Notes: generated by a model not told the origin, from the letters alone. DNA of 64,000 nucleotides from Sulfitobacter sp. W027 (GCF_025143985.1 NZ_CP083567.1:186001-250000); one strand, 5' to 3'; counted from the stretch's first letter, positions 42,798 to 51,904 are shown. Numbers and translations are program-made.

Positions 42798-42980
42798 TAA
42801 AAAGACAAATTCGATCTTGGGTTAGGCCTATGCTCTGCATTCGTTTGCTGGATCTGAGAAACGATAGCCGCAGTCCCGTTATCCGACCTAAGGTCTCTCA
42901 AGAGAACGCCTGGATCGCAACGGCGGCGCCATAAATGCACAAAAGTGTAAGTGACCTGCTCCCCTTAGAGTCCGCGTTCT

Positions 42981-43799
42981 TTAGTTCGCTCTGTTCAGGG
43001 TTTGGTCCTCTACTGACCTTTGGTGATACTCCCACGGGGTGAGCCCGTCGAGGCTCGTGTGTGGGCGATGGTGATTGTAGTCCTCGCGCCAAGCAGAGAT
43101 CAGATCCCAGGCGTGGCGCAAGTTGGCGAACAAATGCTCGTTGAGGCACTCGTCGCGCAGACGGCCATTGAAACTTTCGACGAAGCCGTTCTGCATGGGC
43201 TTTCCTGGAGCGATGTAGTGCCACTCGACCTTCCGTTCCTCCTGCCATTTCAGGATGGCGTTCGATGTCAGCTCCGTTCCATTGTCGCTGACCACCATGC
43301 ATGGATAGCCACGCACCTGGGCGATGTTATCGAGCTCGCGGCTAACGCGCTGCCCCGACAGGGAGGTGTCCACGACTGTTGCCAGGCATTCTCTGCTGAA
43401 GTCGTCGATAACGCAGAGCACGCGGAAGCGGCGGCCGTCCGAGAGGCTGTCCGAGACGAAGTCCAGAGACCAACGCTGGTTCGGCCCTTGCGGTATCGCC
43501 ATCGGCGCCCGTGTACCGATGGCACGCTTTCGACCGCCACGCTTGCGCACTGTCAGCCCCTCTTCGCGGTAAATCCGGTAGAGTTTCTTCCAGTTCACAT
43601 GCCAGCCCTCGCGCCCGAGCAAGAGGTGCAGCCTTCGATAGCCGAACCGCCTTCGCTCCCCGGACAGTTCTTTCAGCCTTTCCCGCAGCTCGGCGTCCCC
43701 TGACCTGGTTGATCGTCGGCGATAGACGCGCGGATCAATCCCGACCAAGGCACAGGCTCGCCGCTGGTTGTAGTTCTTCTCTGTCATGGCCCAGTCCAC
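42981..43799 (-). CDS. IS3-family transposase OrfB
   Basis: A 272-residue integrase-core (rve) protein. HTH_21 region near the N-terminus ([17 protein letters not shown]), DDE residues in [10 protein letters not shown] (D), [11 protein letters not shown] (D) and [14 protein letters not shown] (E). It is made mainly as an OrfAB fusion by -1 frameshifting on the A6 run at 43830-43835. The first in-frame potential start is GTG 43799. Confidence 0.92.
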   Translation of the reverse strand: MDWAMTEKNYNQRRACALVGIDPRVYRRRSTRSGDAELRERLKELSGERRRFGYRRLHLLLGREGWHVNWKKLYRIYREEGLTVRKRGGRKRAIGTRAPMAIPQGPNQRWSLDFVSDSLSDGRRFRVLCVIDDFSRECLATVVDTSLSGQRVSRELDNIAQVRGYPCMVVSDNGTELTSNAILKWQEERKVEWHYIAPGKPMQNGFVESFNGRLRDECLNEHLFANLRHAWDLISAWREDYNHHRPHTSLDGLTPWEYHQRSVEDQTLNRAN

Positions 43800-43822
43800 A
43801 GCTCTCCGCCTTGCACCGGGCT

Positions 43823-44089
43823 TCAGAAGTTTTTTCCCAGCATTTCCTTTAGCGTGGCGACGTCGAGCATATGTTCCGCCAGCATCTTCTTCAGCTTGGC
43901 GTTCTCGGCCTCAAGCGCTTTCAACCGCCTGGCCTCAGACACTTCCATGCCGCCATACTTCGAGCGCCATTTATAGAAGGTCCCATCGCTGATGCCGTGC
44001 TTCCGGCACAGCTCCTTCGCGCCGAGCCCTGCCTGGTGCTCCTTCAGGATGCCAATAATCTGTTCTTCGCTGAAACGGCTTCTCTTCAT
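43823..44089 (-). CDS. IS3-family transposase OrfA
   Basis: An 88-residue protein with an N-terminal HTH_8/HTH_Tnp_1 domain ([20 protein letters not shown]) and a C-terminal leucine-zipper-like helix ([19 protein letters not shown]). It binds the IS ends and regulates transposition. It ends in MLGKNF at TGA 43823, just after the A6 slippery run. Confidence 0.9.
   Translation of the reverse strand: MKRSRFSEEQIIGILKEHQAGLGAKELCRKHGISDGTFYKWRSKYGGMEVSEARRLKALEAENAKLKKMLAEHMLDVATLKEMLGKNF
43829..43836 (-). promoter_or_regulatory. Programmed -1 frameshift site (A6)
   Basis: On the minus strand the run AAAAAA (43835-43830) in GGA-AAA-AAC-TTC-TGA lets ribosomes slip to the -1 frame, giving LGKKLLKPG and fusing OrfA to OrfB, as in other IS3-family elements. 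Confidence 0.65.
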
Positions 44090-44154
44090 CTTTTATCTCC
44101 TCAATTGGAGAACAGGCTAACCTCAAATCGAGGACATTTCAGGGGAGCAGGTCA

Positions 44155-44600
44155 CCGGGGTTAAAAAACGAAAAGCAAATCGTTACCCACCCGGGGAACA
44201 ACATGACAGCTGCGCGGGCTTAGATCGGACCTGAGTTTCTGATTGCGCGATGCGGAGCCGGGCACCGACAGGAAGTTGTCATGCCCGGTTATATTGCTAG
44301 AGAGCGGATCGAAAGTGCTCACGCATGTAGGCAGCAGAGCCCGACTGTAAAATCACCGTGACTGCACCTTTTGATGGGCTTGGTCGAGCCGATTAAAGGC
44401 AAGGCTTCGGGCTCAAAGGGACCAATACGGATAAGGTGCGATCTTCTGGAAACGCTATACGCGCGGTCGGATCGAGACACCTCATGCATTCCGGGACTGT
44501 TTCTCGGCTACTACCGCTACCGTACCACCCTTACAATTCGCCGTCCTCTTCCCCTAAAAAATATGGGTAGATTAGACGGCGCTTTGACGCGAGCGCAGAC
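44155..44600. other. Intergenic stretch without recognised gene
   Basis: About 445 bp between the IS3 left end and the GNAT gene. A plus-strand frame at 44371-44616 has no ribosome-binding site or domain. I see no repeat or RNA gene. Confidence 0.4.
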
Positions 44601-45194
44601 TCACTTGTCAGTATAGAGATCAAGCGGAGACCGCGGAAAGCGGACCATGCCGCCTGGCGCTGCATCGTGCCTGGTAAACCCGTGTCGATTATAAAAGGCC
44701 TCTAACATATTCACGCCTAAACCTTCTTCGCCAAACGGCTCGTGATAAAGCTCAATACTCAGATCAGTTTCATCAACGGCCTCAACTAAGACTCGCAGAA
44801 TTTTGTGGGCTACTCCCTTGCCGCGATACTGAGGCGCGACCCAAATTCCACCGAGGACGAACCGTTTATTTTTCAACGCGTGCTCGATATAGGCCACATT
44901 GTCCTGTTCATTGCGGTAATAAGTTCGCTCTGCGGTATCACCCGCGGCACCCTGTAATCCGGAAACCTCGCGGATCCTGGTGAGGACTCGATCGTATTTC
45001 TGGCGCGCGCGGAGTTGTGAATGCGCGTAGTATTTCTCAAGCTCCGCAGTCAACTCCGGGTGCCGAGTTGCACAATAATCGCGTAGCCCGTGCTGCAGCG
45101 CGACAGCGACAAAAGCACGGAGTTCGCGATTCAGCCTGTTAACCTCGGTTTTGAGGCTCTCAGCAGTTTCCGGTGTGGCCATCGCCCCTGCCAT
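44601..45194 (-). CDS. GNAT-family acetyltransferase
   Basis: A 197-residue protein. Its N-terminal half is a charged helical region (LNRELRAFVAVALQHGLRDY). The C-terminal GNAT domain shows motif A VLGGIWVAPQYRGKGVAHKIL (acetyl-CoA pyrophosphate loop QYRGKGVA) and motif B NMLEAFYNRHGFTRHD. The acceptor is unknown. Start at 45194; M5 is an alternative. Confidence 0.8.
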   Translation of the reverse strand: MAGAMATPETAESLKTEVNRLNRELRAFVAVALQHGLRDYCATRHPELTAELEKYYAHSQLRARQKYDRVLTRIREVSGLQGAAGDTAERTYYRNEQDNVAYIEHALKNKRFVLGGIWVAPQYRGKGVAHKILRVLVEAVDETDLSIELYHEPFGEEGLGVNMLEAFYNRHGFTRHDAAPGGMVRFPRSPLDLYTDK

Positions 45195-45236
45195 TCCTTT
45201 CGCTTTTTCATCATTCAGGTTTTTTGCTTAGACGTT

Positions 45237-45452
45237 TTAGATAGCCTGCTGCGGTAGATTGGCTACCAGTTCTTTTGATCGCGGAGGGCGAACTGTAGCT
45301 CGAATGATAGCCTTGAAGAACATAGCATCTACTGAGCTATCAACCGCCCCTGCGGCAAATGTTTCCAGCCGGTTTGGCGACAGAAGCATATGGTAAATCG
45401 ATCCACTCCACGCACAGTACCTATTTTCTGATCCTTCGTGGGCAGTATGCAT
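45237..45452 (-). CDS. Hypothetical short protein
   Basis: A 71-residue frame (MHTAHEGSENRYC...) with no recognised motif and a poor ribosome-binding site. It is kept only because the interval otherwise has no gene and its codon use is not abnormal. It could be spurious. Confidence 0.25.
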   Translation of the reverse strand: MHTAHEGSENRYCAWSGSIYHMLLSPNRLETFAAGAVDSSVDAMFFKAIIRATVRPPRSKELVANLPQQAI

Positions 45453-45640
45453 TATGGCACTCCTGAAATTGCCATACCGCTAACTAAAATTGATATAATT
45501 CAAAGCCCCAGTGTATTGTTCCGGGCGTTTTCATCACTCTTTAAACATTCTTATGTATATCAGTTTGTGAAAAGACCAGCAGCCAAGAATTTATTCAGCA
45601 TGGATTTTCAAATATAACCCTTTTTATGGAGAAATTTTAT

Positions 45641-46216
45641 ATGACGATCTACCCAATTATCACGAGCCGGAAAATCGAAGACCAATTACTTAAGCTTCAT
45701 TATGAAATTGAAGAGCTAGAGGACGAACTAAGATCCACCCAAGCATCCGAACGCGGGCTAGAAAATGGGCAACCCAATCATGTCGCGAACCTCCAGTCAA
45801 ATTTGCAACAGAAGAAGTTCGAAAAATTTGAGCTCAAGCTGTCAATCAGCTCTGGATTGGCCGCCGCGCTTGCGCTGGCAAACGGTAGAGCACGGGCCCA
45901 TACCATATGCGCTGAAAGGCTCATCAACCTGGCTCATGAGTGTGAGGACCTGTTTGAGGCGCGTGGAATCAGGGTCAAGAACCGACCCGGTGGGATTGTG
46001 CACTTTCGCCCTGGCGGCAAAAGGTCCCCACATTCACAGATCGGCAGAAGCATCACGACCTATGTTGTTATGCGGCGGGTGAGTGATGGCTGGCGCCTCG
46101 TGCACGCAGAGCGCGATTTTTGCTACGTGAACCAACGAGAGTTCAGGGAAATCACCGTCCAACCCGCGGCTCATAAGGATATAATCAGGCATGCAACACG
46201 TGGTTTCAGAGGCTAG
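45641..46216 (+). CDS. Hypothetical protein with N-terminal coiled coil
   Basis: A 191-residue soluble protein. Residues about 10-65 form a coiled coil (IEDQLLKLHYEIEELEDELR). The C-terminal half is basic (RVKNRPGGIVHFRPGGKRSPH) with a beta-rich end. The ATG at 45641 was chosen because the sequence GGAG at 45628-45631, with proper spacing, serves it; the ATG at 45626 lies inside that ribosome-binding site. No family recognised. Convergent with the AAA protease operon; a strong hairpin separates them. Confidence 0.6.
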   Translation: MTIYPIITSRKIEDQLLKLHYEIEELEDELRSTQASERGLENGQPNHVANLQSNLQQKKFEKFELKLSISSGLAAALALANGRARAHTICAERLINLAHECEDLFEARGIRVKNRPGGIVHFRPGGKRSPHSQIGRSITTYVVMRRVSDGWRLVHAERDFCYVNQREFREITVQPAAHKDIIRHATRGFRG

Positions 46217-46374
46217 AATGGGCCTCCGATCGGAAGGTCCGATGGCATGATGGACCTGCCCACCCGCCCCAACAGAGCATCGGCCCTAAACCGATCCATT
46301 CGATGCCCTGAACCGGCCTCTCCGGCGGTGTTCCCAAGTATCTGCCGATGAGTGGAGTGATCTCGCGGACTGGC

Positions 46375-46407
46375 GGCTGGCAGAACCCCAACGGGTTCCT
46401 GCCAGCC
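46375..46407. terminator. Strong hairpin between convergent genes
   Basis: GGCTGGCAGAACCC (46375-46388), loop CAAC, then GGGTT and CTGCCAGCC (46393-46407 with one bulged C): about 14 paired bases. It lies between the hypothetical gene ending at 46216 and the protease gene ending at 46426. It lacks a T-run, but its position fits a bidirectional terminator. Confidence 0.6.
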
Positions 46408-46425
46408 AATAGGTATCGGACGCGG

Positions 46426-48702
46426 TCATGAACCGGTAAAATGGTATTCCGACGGCGCCCTCGCGCCCTCATGCATTGATCCAGAGCACAAGCGTTTAGA
46501 AAGCTTCTCCAAATCCGACTGGGTCAGCTCTCGTTTGTGGATGAGCTCAGCTGCGATAGCTTTGAGCGTATTGAGGTTATCCCTGAGTAAGGTACGTACT
46601 GCTGCGTCTGCCGCTTGCAAATGCGCCTCAATCCGACGCTGCGCCCTGATTGGTAGCATTTGGAAGTTCAATTGGCTTGCATCCTGCCAAGCCAGCCCCG
46701 CATCACCAAACGACCAACTGAGTTCCATTTGAGCTGCAAGTATCGTCGCTTGCGCGAGGTCGCTGGTCGGCCCGATACCTGCGCCATTGCTCATCTCGTC
46801 CAGCACCAATGCCTCGGCGGCGCAGCCCGCGAGACACATCCTGAGTTTTGCCTCCGCCAGCGTGGGAGTGAACATGGGCAGGTAGGCGAGCTCGACATGG
46901 CCACCTAGAGCGGTCACCCAGGCCCTCACGGGAGTCGGTAGGGGCGACAATAGAGCCGCGAGAAGGTGTCCTGCTTCGTGCACCGCAATACGGTGCAGCA
47001 GCCCAGGATCAAGAGGGCGCGCGATTGCGCCTACGGCCGCTTCTAGGTGTCGTTGCGCCAATGCCACCCGATCCGTGCGCGCTCTCCCAAGCGCATCACG
47101 CGCGATTGCTTCCGCGGTGGCCCCGGGCTCGCCGAGGAGGCGGTCTGCAATTGAGCCCAGATTCAAATCAGAGCCATCCTCGACCTTCAATTTTGCAGCG
47201 AGAATTGCCAGAAGTCCTGCGCGGCTTGGCAGCGGGATCTCCAGCTTTACATCGAACCGCCCACTACGGATGACTGCCGGATCCACGATGTCGAGATGGT
47301 TGGTCGCACCTATCAGGATCAGACCCTCCACCTCTGCTGCACGATGGATTTGTTCCAACAATCCATTCACGATGCCACGTAGATACTCGTGCGAGCTTGA
47401 TTTTTCTGAACGGTTCGAAAAGCTATCGATTTCATCGATAAACAGAACCGCAGGCGCTTGCTGAGCAGCCTGCTCGAAAGCGGCTGAAAGGGCCGCAAGC
47501 ATATCGCCCTGATGCCCGTGTCGCTGGCAATCCGAATAAGATGTTGAGATAGTCGGAATCCCGGCAGAACCAGCGAATGCATGCGCGAGCATCGTTTTTC
47601 CCGTGCCCGTAGGACCATACAGTAGCACGCTCCGTGTCATTTCGGACCACGTCGTCCTGCCCTCGCGCCATTCGTTCAGGTCAGCCAACATTTGCCGCAA
47701 AGGTCTTGCGGCACCCCCGATGCCTTGTACGTCTTCGAGCGATACCGATGGCCCTCCCCTCTGTGCGGATGCAATTTCGGCCAGGCGATCCGCCACCCGC
47801 AATGTCGTCGCTTCTTCGAAAGCCGCACAAATCTGTAGGGGCTCAAATCGTCGAAGTGCTTCAGCATCTGGAAGCCGTTTCAGCAATTCGTCTTCAGCGA
47901 GCCGATTGGTGTTACTATGTGTGCACCGAAGTGTCTCGATTACGGCGGTCGGAGAGATACCAGGCCAGCGGAAGGTTCGATGCACGAGACTTTCCTGCTC
48001 TGCCGAGAGCTGGTTTTTCGCGCTGCAGATCGCCAGAACGGGCACATGACGCATGAGGCTTTTATCGATCGCTTGCTGGAATTTCGGAACCGAGCGCTTC
48101 TGATCTCCCGCCACGATACTTGATCCGCTATCATAGATATGATGGGCCGCCTGCTGGCTTGACGGACCGGGCGGCCTCCTTTGCCAATGCGTCAGCACTT
48201 CGGAAGCATTGCTTTCAAGCTGTGACCGCATCTTGTCCGATGGACAGAGGATTAAGGTAAGGCCCCCCGGTCGAAAAACCTGTGCCAGCGCCTGTTCGTC
48301 CTGGATCATGGCACACATCAAGATAGCCGCCAGAACAGCGGCAGGACGAGGTTTGATCTGCCAAAGAGGCGAAACCTCCATGTCAGCACAGGCAAAAGGG
48401 TCTTCACCGTCTGCAAAACACTGCTCAATTTCAGCGAGTGTCATGGCTTCTGCCGCAGGTGGCCCCTCATTACCATTGGGGCTACGCCTCACATCATTTT
48501 CAAAAACTTGGCGCACAGGCGGCTGCAACAGGTCGATAGATGCTTCCCCGTCAGCCTCCTCGTCACCATATTCATAAAGGCGCTCTGCATTCGATTTCCA
48601 TTCAGACAAAGCGCTCTCGCGCAGCGCAGCGACGGTGGAGCGCGCGAGGTCAGCAGAAAATGCACTCGGGAAAAGTGGCGATTGGTTCAAGAGTTCGGTC
48701 AT
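46426..48702 (-). CDS. Soluble FtsH-like AAA+/M41 metalloprotease
   Basis: A 758-residue protein. The N-terminal about 310 residues have no membrane helix and no recognised domain. The AAA+ module follows: Walker A GPTGTGKT (363-370), Walker B VLFIDEID (to 426) and second-region-of-homology RSGRFD (479-484). The C-terminal M41 peptidase domain has HEAGH (575-579) and the third Zn ligand D648 in GPTSDLAQAT. All catalytic residues of FtsH-type proteases are present, but FtsH's two N-terminal TM helices are replaced by a large unknown domain. The ATG at 48702 lies 13 bp after the nuclease-like gene. Likely a substrate-selective or defence-linked protease. Confidence 0.85.
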   Translation of the reverse strand: MTELLNQSPLFPSAFSADLARSTVAALRESALSEWKSNAERLYEYGDEEADGEASIDLLQPPVRQVFENDVRRSPNGNEGPPAAEAMTLAEIEQCFADGEDPFACADMEVSPLWQIKPRPAAVLAAILMCAMIQDEQALAQVFRPGGLTLILCPSDKMRSQLESNASEVLTHWQRRPPGPSSQQAAHHIYDSGSSIVAGDQKRSVPKFQQAIDKSLMRHVPVLAICSAKNQLSAEQESLVHRTFRWPGISPTAVIETLRCTHSNTNRLAEDELLKRLPDAEALRRFEPLQICAAFEEATTLRVADRLAEIASAQRGGPSVSLEDVQGIGGAARPLRQMLADLNEWREGRTTWSEMTRSVLLYGPTGTGKTMLAHAFAGSAGIPTISTSYSDCQRHGHQGDMLAALSAAFEQAAQQAPAVLFIDEIDSFSNRSEKSSSHEYLRGIVNGLLEQIHRAAEVEGLILIGATNHLDIVDPAVIRSGRFDVKLEIPLPSRAGLLAILAAKLKVEDGSDLNLGSIADRLLGEPGATAEAIARDALGRARTDRVALAQRHLEAAVGAIARPLDPGLLHRIAVHEAGHLLAALLSPLPTPVRAWVTALGGHVELAYLPMFTPTLAEAKLRMCLAGCAAEALVLDEMSNGAGIGPTSDLAQATILAAQMELSWSFGDAGLAWQDASQLNFQMLPIRAQRRIEAHLQAADAAVRTLLRDNLNTLKAIAAELIHKRELTQSDLEKLSKRLCSGSMHEGARAPSEYHFTGS

Positions 48703-48715
48703 ATTCAGCGCCCCC

Positions 48716-49273
48716 TCAATAGCAAAACGGCACAGGGCCGACGGGGGCTGGGGCCATCTGGTCGACCCCAAGATCTGCCAACGCACTCTCGAAACTCGAC
48801 CCCGGCCTCCGTCTCAGCCCCTCGATTTCCTCGATTCCAATGATCTGCGACCGCCGGCGATCCGCGGTAAATTTCACCACATTTTCTGACAAGCAAACGA
48901 GCGCCAGTAGATCATAGTCATTCTCCGCATAGCGGCGCACGCCGCCCGGGGAGCGGTGGTAACCATGAGAAATGTTGAAATTGAAGCAGTTCGCGCGCGG
49001 TCTTATCGCTGTTTTGACCTGAACACGAAGGACCCCTTGCGTGAGGAATACGACGCAATCGAAAGGCGCATGCTCTGCAACGTTTACACTTTGCAGGCCG
49101 AGGCTTAGAAGGACGCTTTCAACGAGCAGCTCGCCTGCGCGGCCAAACTGCTTGCCATGATAGCGCAGGGTCTCTGTATCGATTTTAGGAAACTGAAGCA
49201 GGTCTTGTTGAGCTGCGCTTGAAGGGGCGCGGAACACCTCTTCAAACCCAACCAATGTCGGTTGATATGTCAT
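48716..49273 (-). CDS. PD-(D/E)XK nuclease-like protein
   Basis: A 185-residue protein with the core of a PD-(D/E)XK nuclease: E48 in GRAGELLVESVLL, D72 in APFDCVVFL and the Q85-x-K87 motif in LRVQVKT, with beta-strand spacing as in group I intron-associated or restriction-type PD-(D/E)XK proteins. The ATG at 49273 follows AAGGA at 8 nt; longer frames upstream lack it. It is the middle gene of the three-gene operon, followed after 13 bp by the AAA+/M41 protease. DNA cleavage is inferred from the motif only. Confidence 0.7.
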   Translation of the reverse strand: MTYQPTLVGFEEVFRAPSSAAQQDLLQFPKIDTETLRYHGKQFGRAGELLVESVLLSLGLQSVNVAEHAPFDCVVFLTQGVLRVQVKTAIRPRANCFNFNISHGYHRSPGGVRRYAENDYDLLALVCLSENVVKFTADRRRSQIIGIEEIEGLRRRPGSSFESALADLGVDQMAPAPVGPVPFCY

Positions 49274-49360
49274 TTTATACATCCTTAAATTGCAATAGAT
49301 CATCCAACCGGCCGCCGCCGCGGCACCGGTCAGGAACTTAAATTTGAGAAGGGTGAAGGC

Positions 49361-49834
49361 TTATGCCTCGGGCGGAAGGCCGAGATCGGGTTCGCACCCT
49401 TCCGCTTTTGCACGGTCGGCCATCTGCTCCAAACAAAGTCCGGCTTCCTCAAGCATAAAATGAATGCGAGGCTCCGCAGGTTTCTGCATGGTTTTTGCGA
49501 GTTTAATGCGTGCCGCCTCAAGCTCGCCTGGCGATCCGGCGCGAATGGCACGGTGGATTACGCCCGCGGCGCGACACAGCAGACGATCAGCCGGCCTGCG
49601 CGTTCGGAAGGTCGCCAGCAGGGTGGCATCTTCTGCCAAGCCTGCCCAGACCGCCTCCGCCTCGCTGCGCCAATCGAATCCATCCGCCCAGTCTGAATCG
49701 TCAAAAAAGACTTCCTCATCGAGCGTCGACTGCAAGTTGCTGACCAAGCGCTCGAACATCAGAGATTGTGGGGAGGCCGCAAAACTTTGGCCTGTTGCTC
49801 GCTTAATCGGATCGTTAAAATAGTCTTTAGGCAT
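49361..49834 (-). CDS. Unknown 157-aa protein, first gene of nuclease/protease operon
   Basis: A soluble acidic protein (DEEVFFDDSDWADGFDWRSEAEAVW) of mostly helical character, with no recognised domain. The ATG has a clean AGGAG ribosome-binding site. It is separated from the nuclease gene by about 87 bp. Its position under the palindrome-bearing promoter suggests it belongs to the same functional unit, for example as adaptor or inhibitor; this is inference. Confidence 0.65.
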   Translation of the reverse strand: MPKDYFNDPIKRATGQSFAASPQSLMFERLVSNLQSTLDEEVFFDDSDWADGFDWRSEAEAVWAGLAEDATLLATFRTRRPADRLLCRAAGVIHRAIRAGSPGELEAARIKLAKTMQKPAEPRIHFMLEEAGLCLEQMADRAKAEGCEPDLGLPPEA

Positions 49835-49903
49835 AATGATCTCCTGTTTAGATCGTTGTGTTTAAAGCGAGGCGAGGGTTGCACCCCTTGTCTCGCTTGC
49901 CTT

Positions 49904-49932
49904 ATTATGATACCATTATATCAATTAGTCAA
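49904..49932 (-). promoter_or_regulatory. Sigma70-type promoter with operator palindrome, nuclease/protease operon
   Basis: On the minus strand TTGACT (49932-49927), 17-bp spacer, CATAAT (49909-49904): a near-consensus -35/-10 pair about 70 bp upstream of the operon's first ATG. The spacer contains TGATA-N6-TATCA (49908-49923), an inverted repeat covering the space between the hexamers, the usual place for a repressor. The divergent ribbon-helix-helix gene at 49959 is the obvious candidate. Confidence 0.6.
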
Positions 49933-49958
49933 CCCTGAGTTATAGGAACTATTGCAAA

Positions 49959-50135
49959 ATGGTTAAAAAAGGCCGCCCTCCTGTCGATTCCAGTGGAATT
50001 ATGCTCAGGCTTCATAACGATATCATAAAAAAAATAGACGCCTTTCGGAAAGAAGAGGACGATTTGCCGACACGGCCCGAAATGATCAGGCGAATGATAA
50101 AAGACTGGATCGAGAACAACGAAAATATGAAATAA
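49959..50135 (+). CDS. Ribbon-helix-helix DNA-binding protein (58 aa)
   Basis: A 58-residue protein: MVKKGRPPVDSSG, then IMLRLHNDIIKKIDAFRK and a second helix RPEMIRRMIKDWIENN. The short strand followed by two helices with DLPTRPEMIRRMI is the CopG/Arc/ParD ribbon-helix-helix fold. It is divergent from the nuclease/protease operon, with the palindrome TGATA-N6-TATCA between them, and is probably the autoregulating repressor. It may also be the antitoxin-like half of a pair. AT-rich relative to its neighbours. Confidence 0.72.
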   Translation: MVKKGRPPVDSSGIMLRLHNDIIKKIDAFRKEEDDLPTRPEMIRRMIKDWIENNENMK

Positions 50136-50263
50136 AAATATGATTACCAAGAAATATGAAATTAGTTAGCGCGATCCTCCGCGCACCCAAATCCTGATTG
50201 AAGAGCTGGAGCGCAGAGGTAAGCAAGCAAGATGTAAGCCTTTTCCTTGGGGTCAGTCTTCTT

Positions 50264-51667
50264 TTAATTCGCTCCCAGATCCGGTCGGCGATCATAAAAG
50301 AGGCCCTGCTTCTGCCGGCGGATGGGACAGCTTGCGATCACCCGGATAATTTGCTGACTTCGGACGGATCGCAGTTTGCGACCACCATTTGATCCACCGT
50401 AATGCCTCAGCGTGCGCGTACTTTGTTGGCCGAGACACGCAGCGATGGTTTCATCCGAAATGCTTTCATCCGACTTCATGTCTGCTGCGAGCGCATGTCG
50501 GAAAACATACGGCGTCACATTTTTCCTTTGCTTTGGAAAAGCGCGCGCGCCGAGTCTCGTCATCAGCTTACCAAGACTTACGGTCAGCCGACGCTCCTGT
50601 TCTGCAACTGAGAGCCAAATCCCGGAAGGTGAACGGGGAGTTGTCTTCTCGCTGATCTGCAGACGCGCGCTGCCAGACCGCGCAATATGGTCTCGCAGCC
50701 AGATCGCCTCCGGGCTCTGGCAGATCATCTCGATGCTACGTAGTGCTTGTCCCTTTCCTTCTATCTCCGGCGCCAGTTCCCGAGCCGTCTTGGCGCCCTT
50801 GATCGCGAATGTCAGAGTGCTTTCGCCATTCGCCCCTCCGAGCTCAACGGTAACCCCAAGCCTGTCCGAAAGTTCAACAGGTCGACAGCCGGTCAGCATC
50901 AAGGTCGCGATGATCGCGTAGCGCTGTGCACTAACATAGTCATCTGTCAGAGCCGTTTTCCAGAAATGGTCACGCCAACAGTAAGTCGGGTGCTTTTTGC
51001 GCTTATTGTTTTCATGCCGGTTAAGCGCCCGCAGGGCGACGATTCCAGGTGCTGGCTTTTTCTTCGGATTTGCGTCTTCTTTGGGCTGCCTGCTGCGTAG
51101 CGCGCGGTGCTCTGGGTCGGGGGGCATAGCGACTAGAAAGGCTACTGCCTCCGCCAATCGATTGCGCTCTGCTTCGCTGAGTGTTTCGCCCGCCGCCCTC
51201 ATCCGTGCCATGGCTTCCGCATCGACCGTTCCGTTGATCTGCTTAATCAATGATGAGCGGGCGGGTCCCGCCTTCGTAAGCGTGAGGACCTCTTTCCAAA
51301 AGACGGGCGCGTGCTCAGCAATCACTTGCCCGGCCATGCGAACAAGAGCGGATCTGCTGGCTTGCCGTGTATTGACGCTTGCCCATCCCTGGGTGCGGTC
51401 TTTCTTCAAAAAAGCTTCAAAGGGATCATTATTCCGGTTGGAGCGGGCGAGGGCTGCCACGCGCTGTTCATATTTCTGCCAGGTGCCCGACGCGACCAAA
51501 GCTTCCGGCGTATAGAGCAGGTCGGCCTCGCGGGCATGGGTATAGGCAATCAAACTGTTGGCGAAAAAGGCCTCGACCGCCATAGCCCCATCAAGCAATT
51601 GATCGGCCGCGGCGGTCCGTTTGTGAAGGTTGTCATAAGAAGAACCTAGAGGGAGCTGTTCAGTCAT
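50264..51667 (-). CDS. Tyrosine recombinase / integrase-like protein
   Basis: A 467-residue protein with a C-terminal phage-integrase catalytic domain: R262 in LTGCRPVEL, the second box TPYVFRHALAADM with R390 and H391 (Tyr replaces the usual first His), and the nucleophile region LGQQSTRTLRHYG with Y423. The N-terminal about 220 residues are a long helical DNA-binding part. Third gene of an overlapping operon (ATGA overlap with the 79-aa gene). Site-specific recombination within this island is inferred. The Gln in LGQQ in place of LGH is a variation seen in divergent recombinases. Confidence 0.8.
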   Translation of the reverse strand: MTEQLPLGSSYDNLHKRTAAADQLLDGAMAVEAFFANSLIAYTHAREADLLYTPEALVASGTWQKYEQRVAALARSNRNNDPFEAFLKKDRTQGWASVNTRQASRSALVRMAGQVIAEHAPVFWKEVLTLTKAGPARSSLIKQINGTVDAEAMARMRAAGETLSEAERNRLAEAVAFLVAMPPDPEHRALRSRQPKEDANPKKKPAPGIVALRALNRHENNKRKKHPTYCWRDHFWKTALTDDYVSAQRYAIIATLMLTGCRPVELSDRLGVTVELGGANGESTLTFAIKGAKTARELAPEIEGKGQALRSIEMICQSPEAIWLRDHIARSGSARLQISEKTTPRSPSGIWLSVAEQERRLTVSLGKLMTRLGARAFPKQRKNVTPYVFRHALAADMKSDESISDETIAACLGQQSTRTLRHYGGSNGGRKLRSVRSQQIIRVIASCPIRRQKQGLFYDRRPDLGAN

Positions 51668-51903
51668 GACAAGACCTCTGAACGGTCTAAGGTTGCATCC
51701 CTTATTCGCGGATCAGACCACTCTATTCCCTTAATCGAAGTGGCGCCCTCACAATAGCGTTGGGCATTCCGTGCATAGTGTTCACCCTTAAACGCAGAGT
51801 GAGGATCGTTAATGTAACTCAAGATCGGATCACTGAACCCGACGTGGTGGCTCGTCCGGAAAGGCGATAAAAGGCTCGAAGAAATGCCAAAATAAACTTC
51901 CAT
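51664..51903 (-). CDS. Hypothetical 79-aa protein in recombinase operon
   Basis: A 79-residue protein with no recognised motif. Its stop overlaps the recombinase ATG and its ATG follows the upstream gene's stop by 1 bp. Tight coupling in a recombinase operon supports it being real. Function unknown. Confidence 0.55.
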   Translation of the reverse strand: MEVYFGISSSLLSPFRTSHHVGFSDPILSYINDPHSAFKGEHYARNAQRYCEGATSIKGIEWSDPRIRDATLDRSEVLS

Positions 51904-51904
51904 G

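Larger units (their letters stand above)
42952..44154 (-). mobile_element. IS3-family element (IS407-like), complete
   Basis: Bounded by inverted repeats TGACCTGCTCCCCT (42952-42965) and AGGGGAGCAGGTCA (44141-44154), containing orfA and orfB in the usual two-frame arrangement. Length 1203 bp. A second copy, inverted, is cut by the left window edge (1-282). No matching target duplication was seen in the flanks (TGTAAG before, CCGGGG after), so the ends may have recombined. Confidence 0.92.

Noticed and set aside
44371..44616. 81-codon plus-strand frame
   Set aside because: No ribosome-binding site, no domain and atypical composition next to an IS end.
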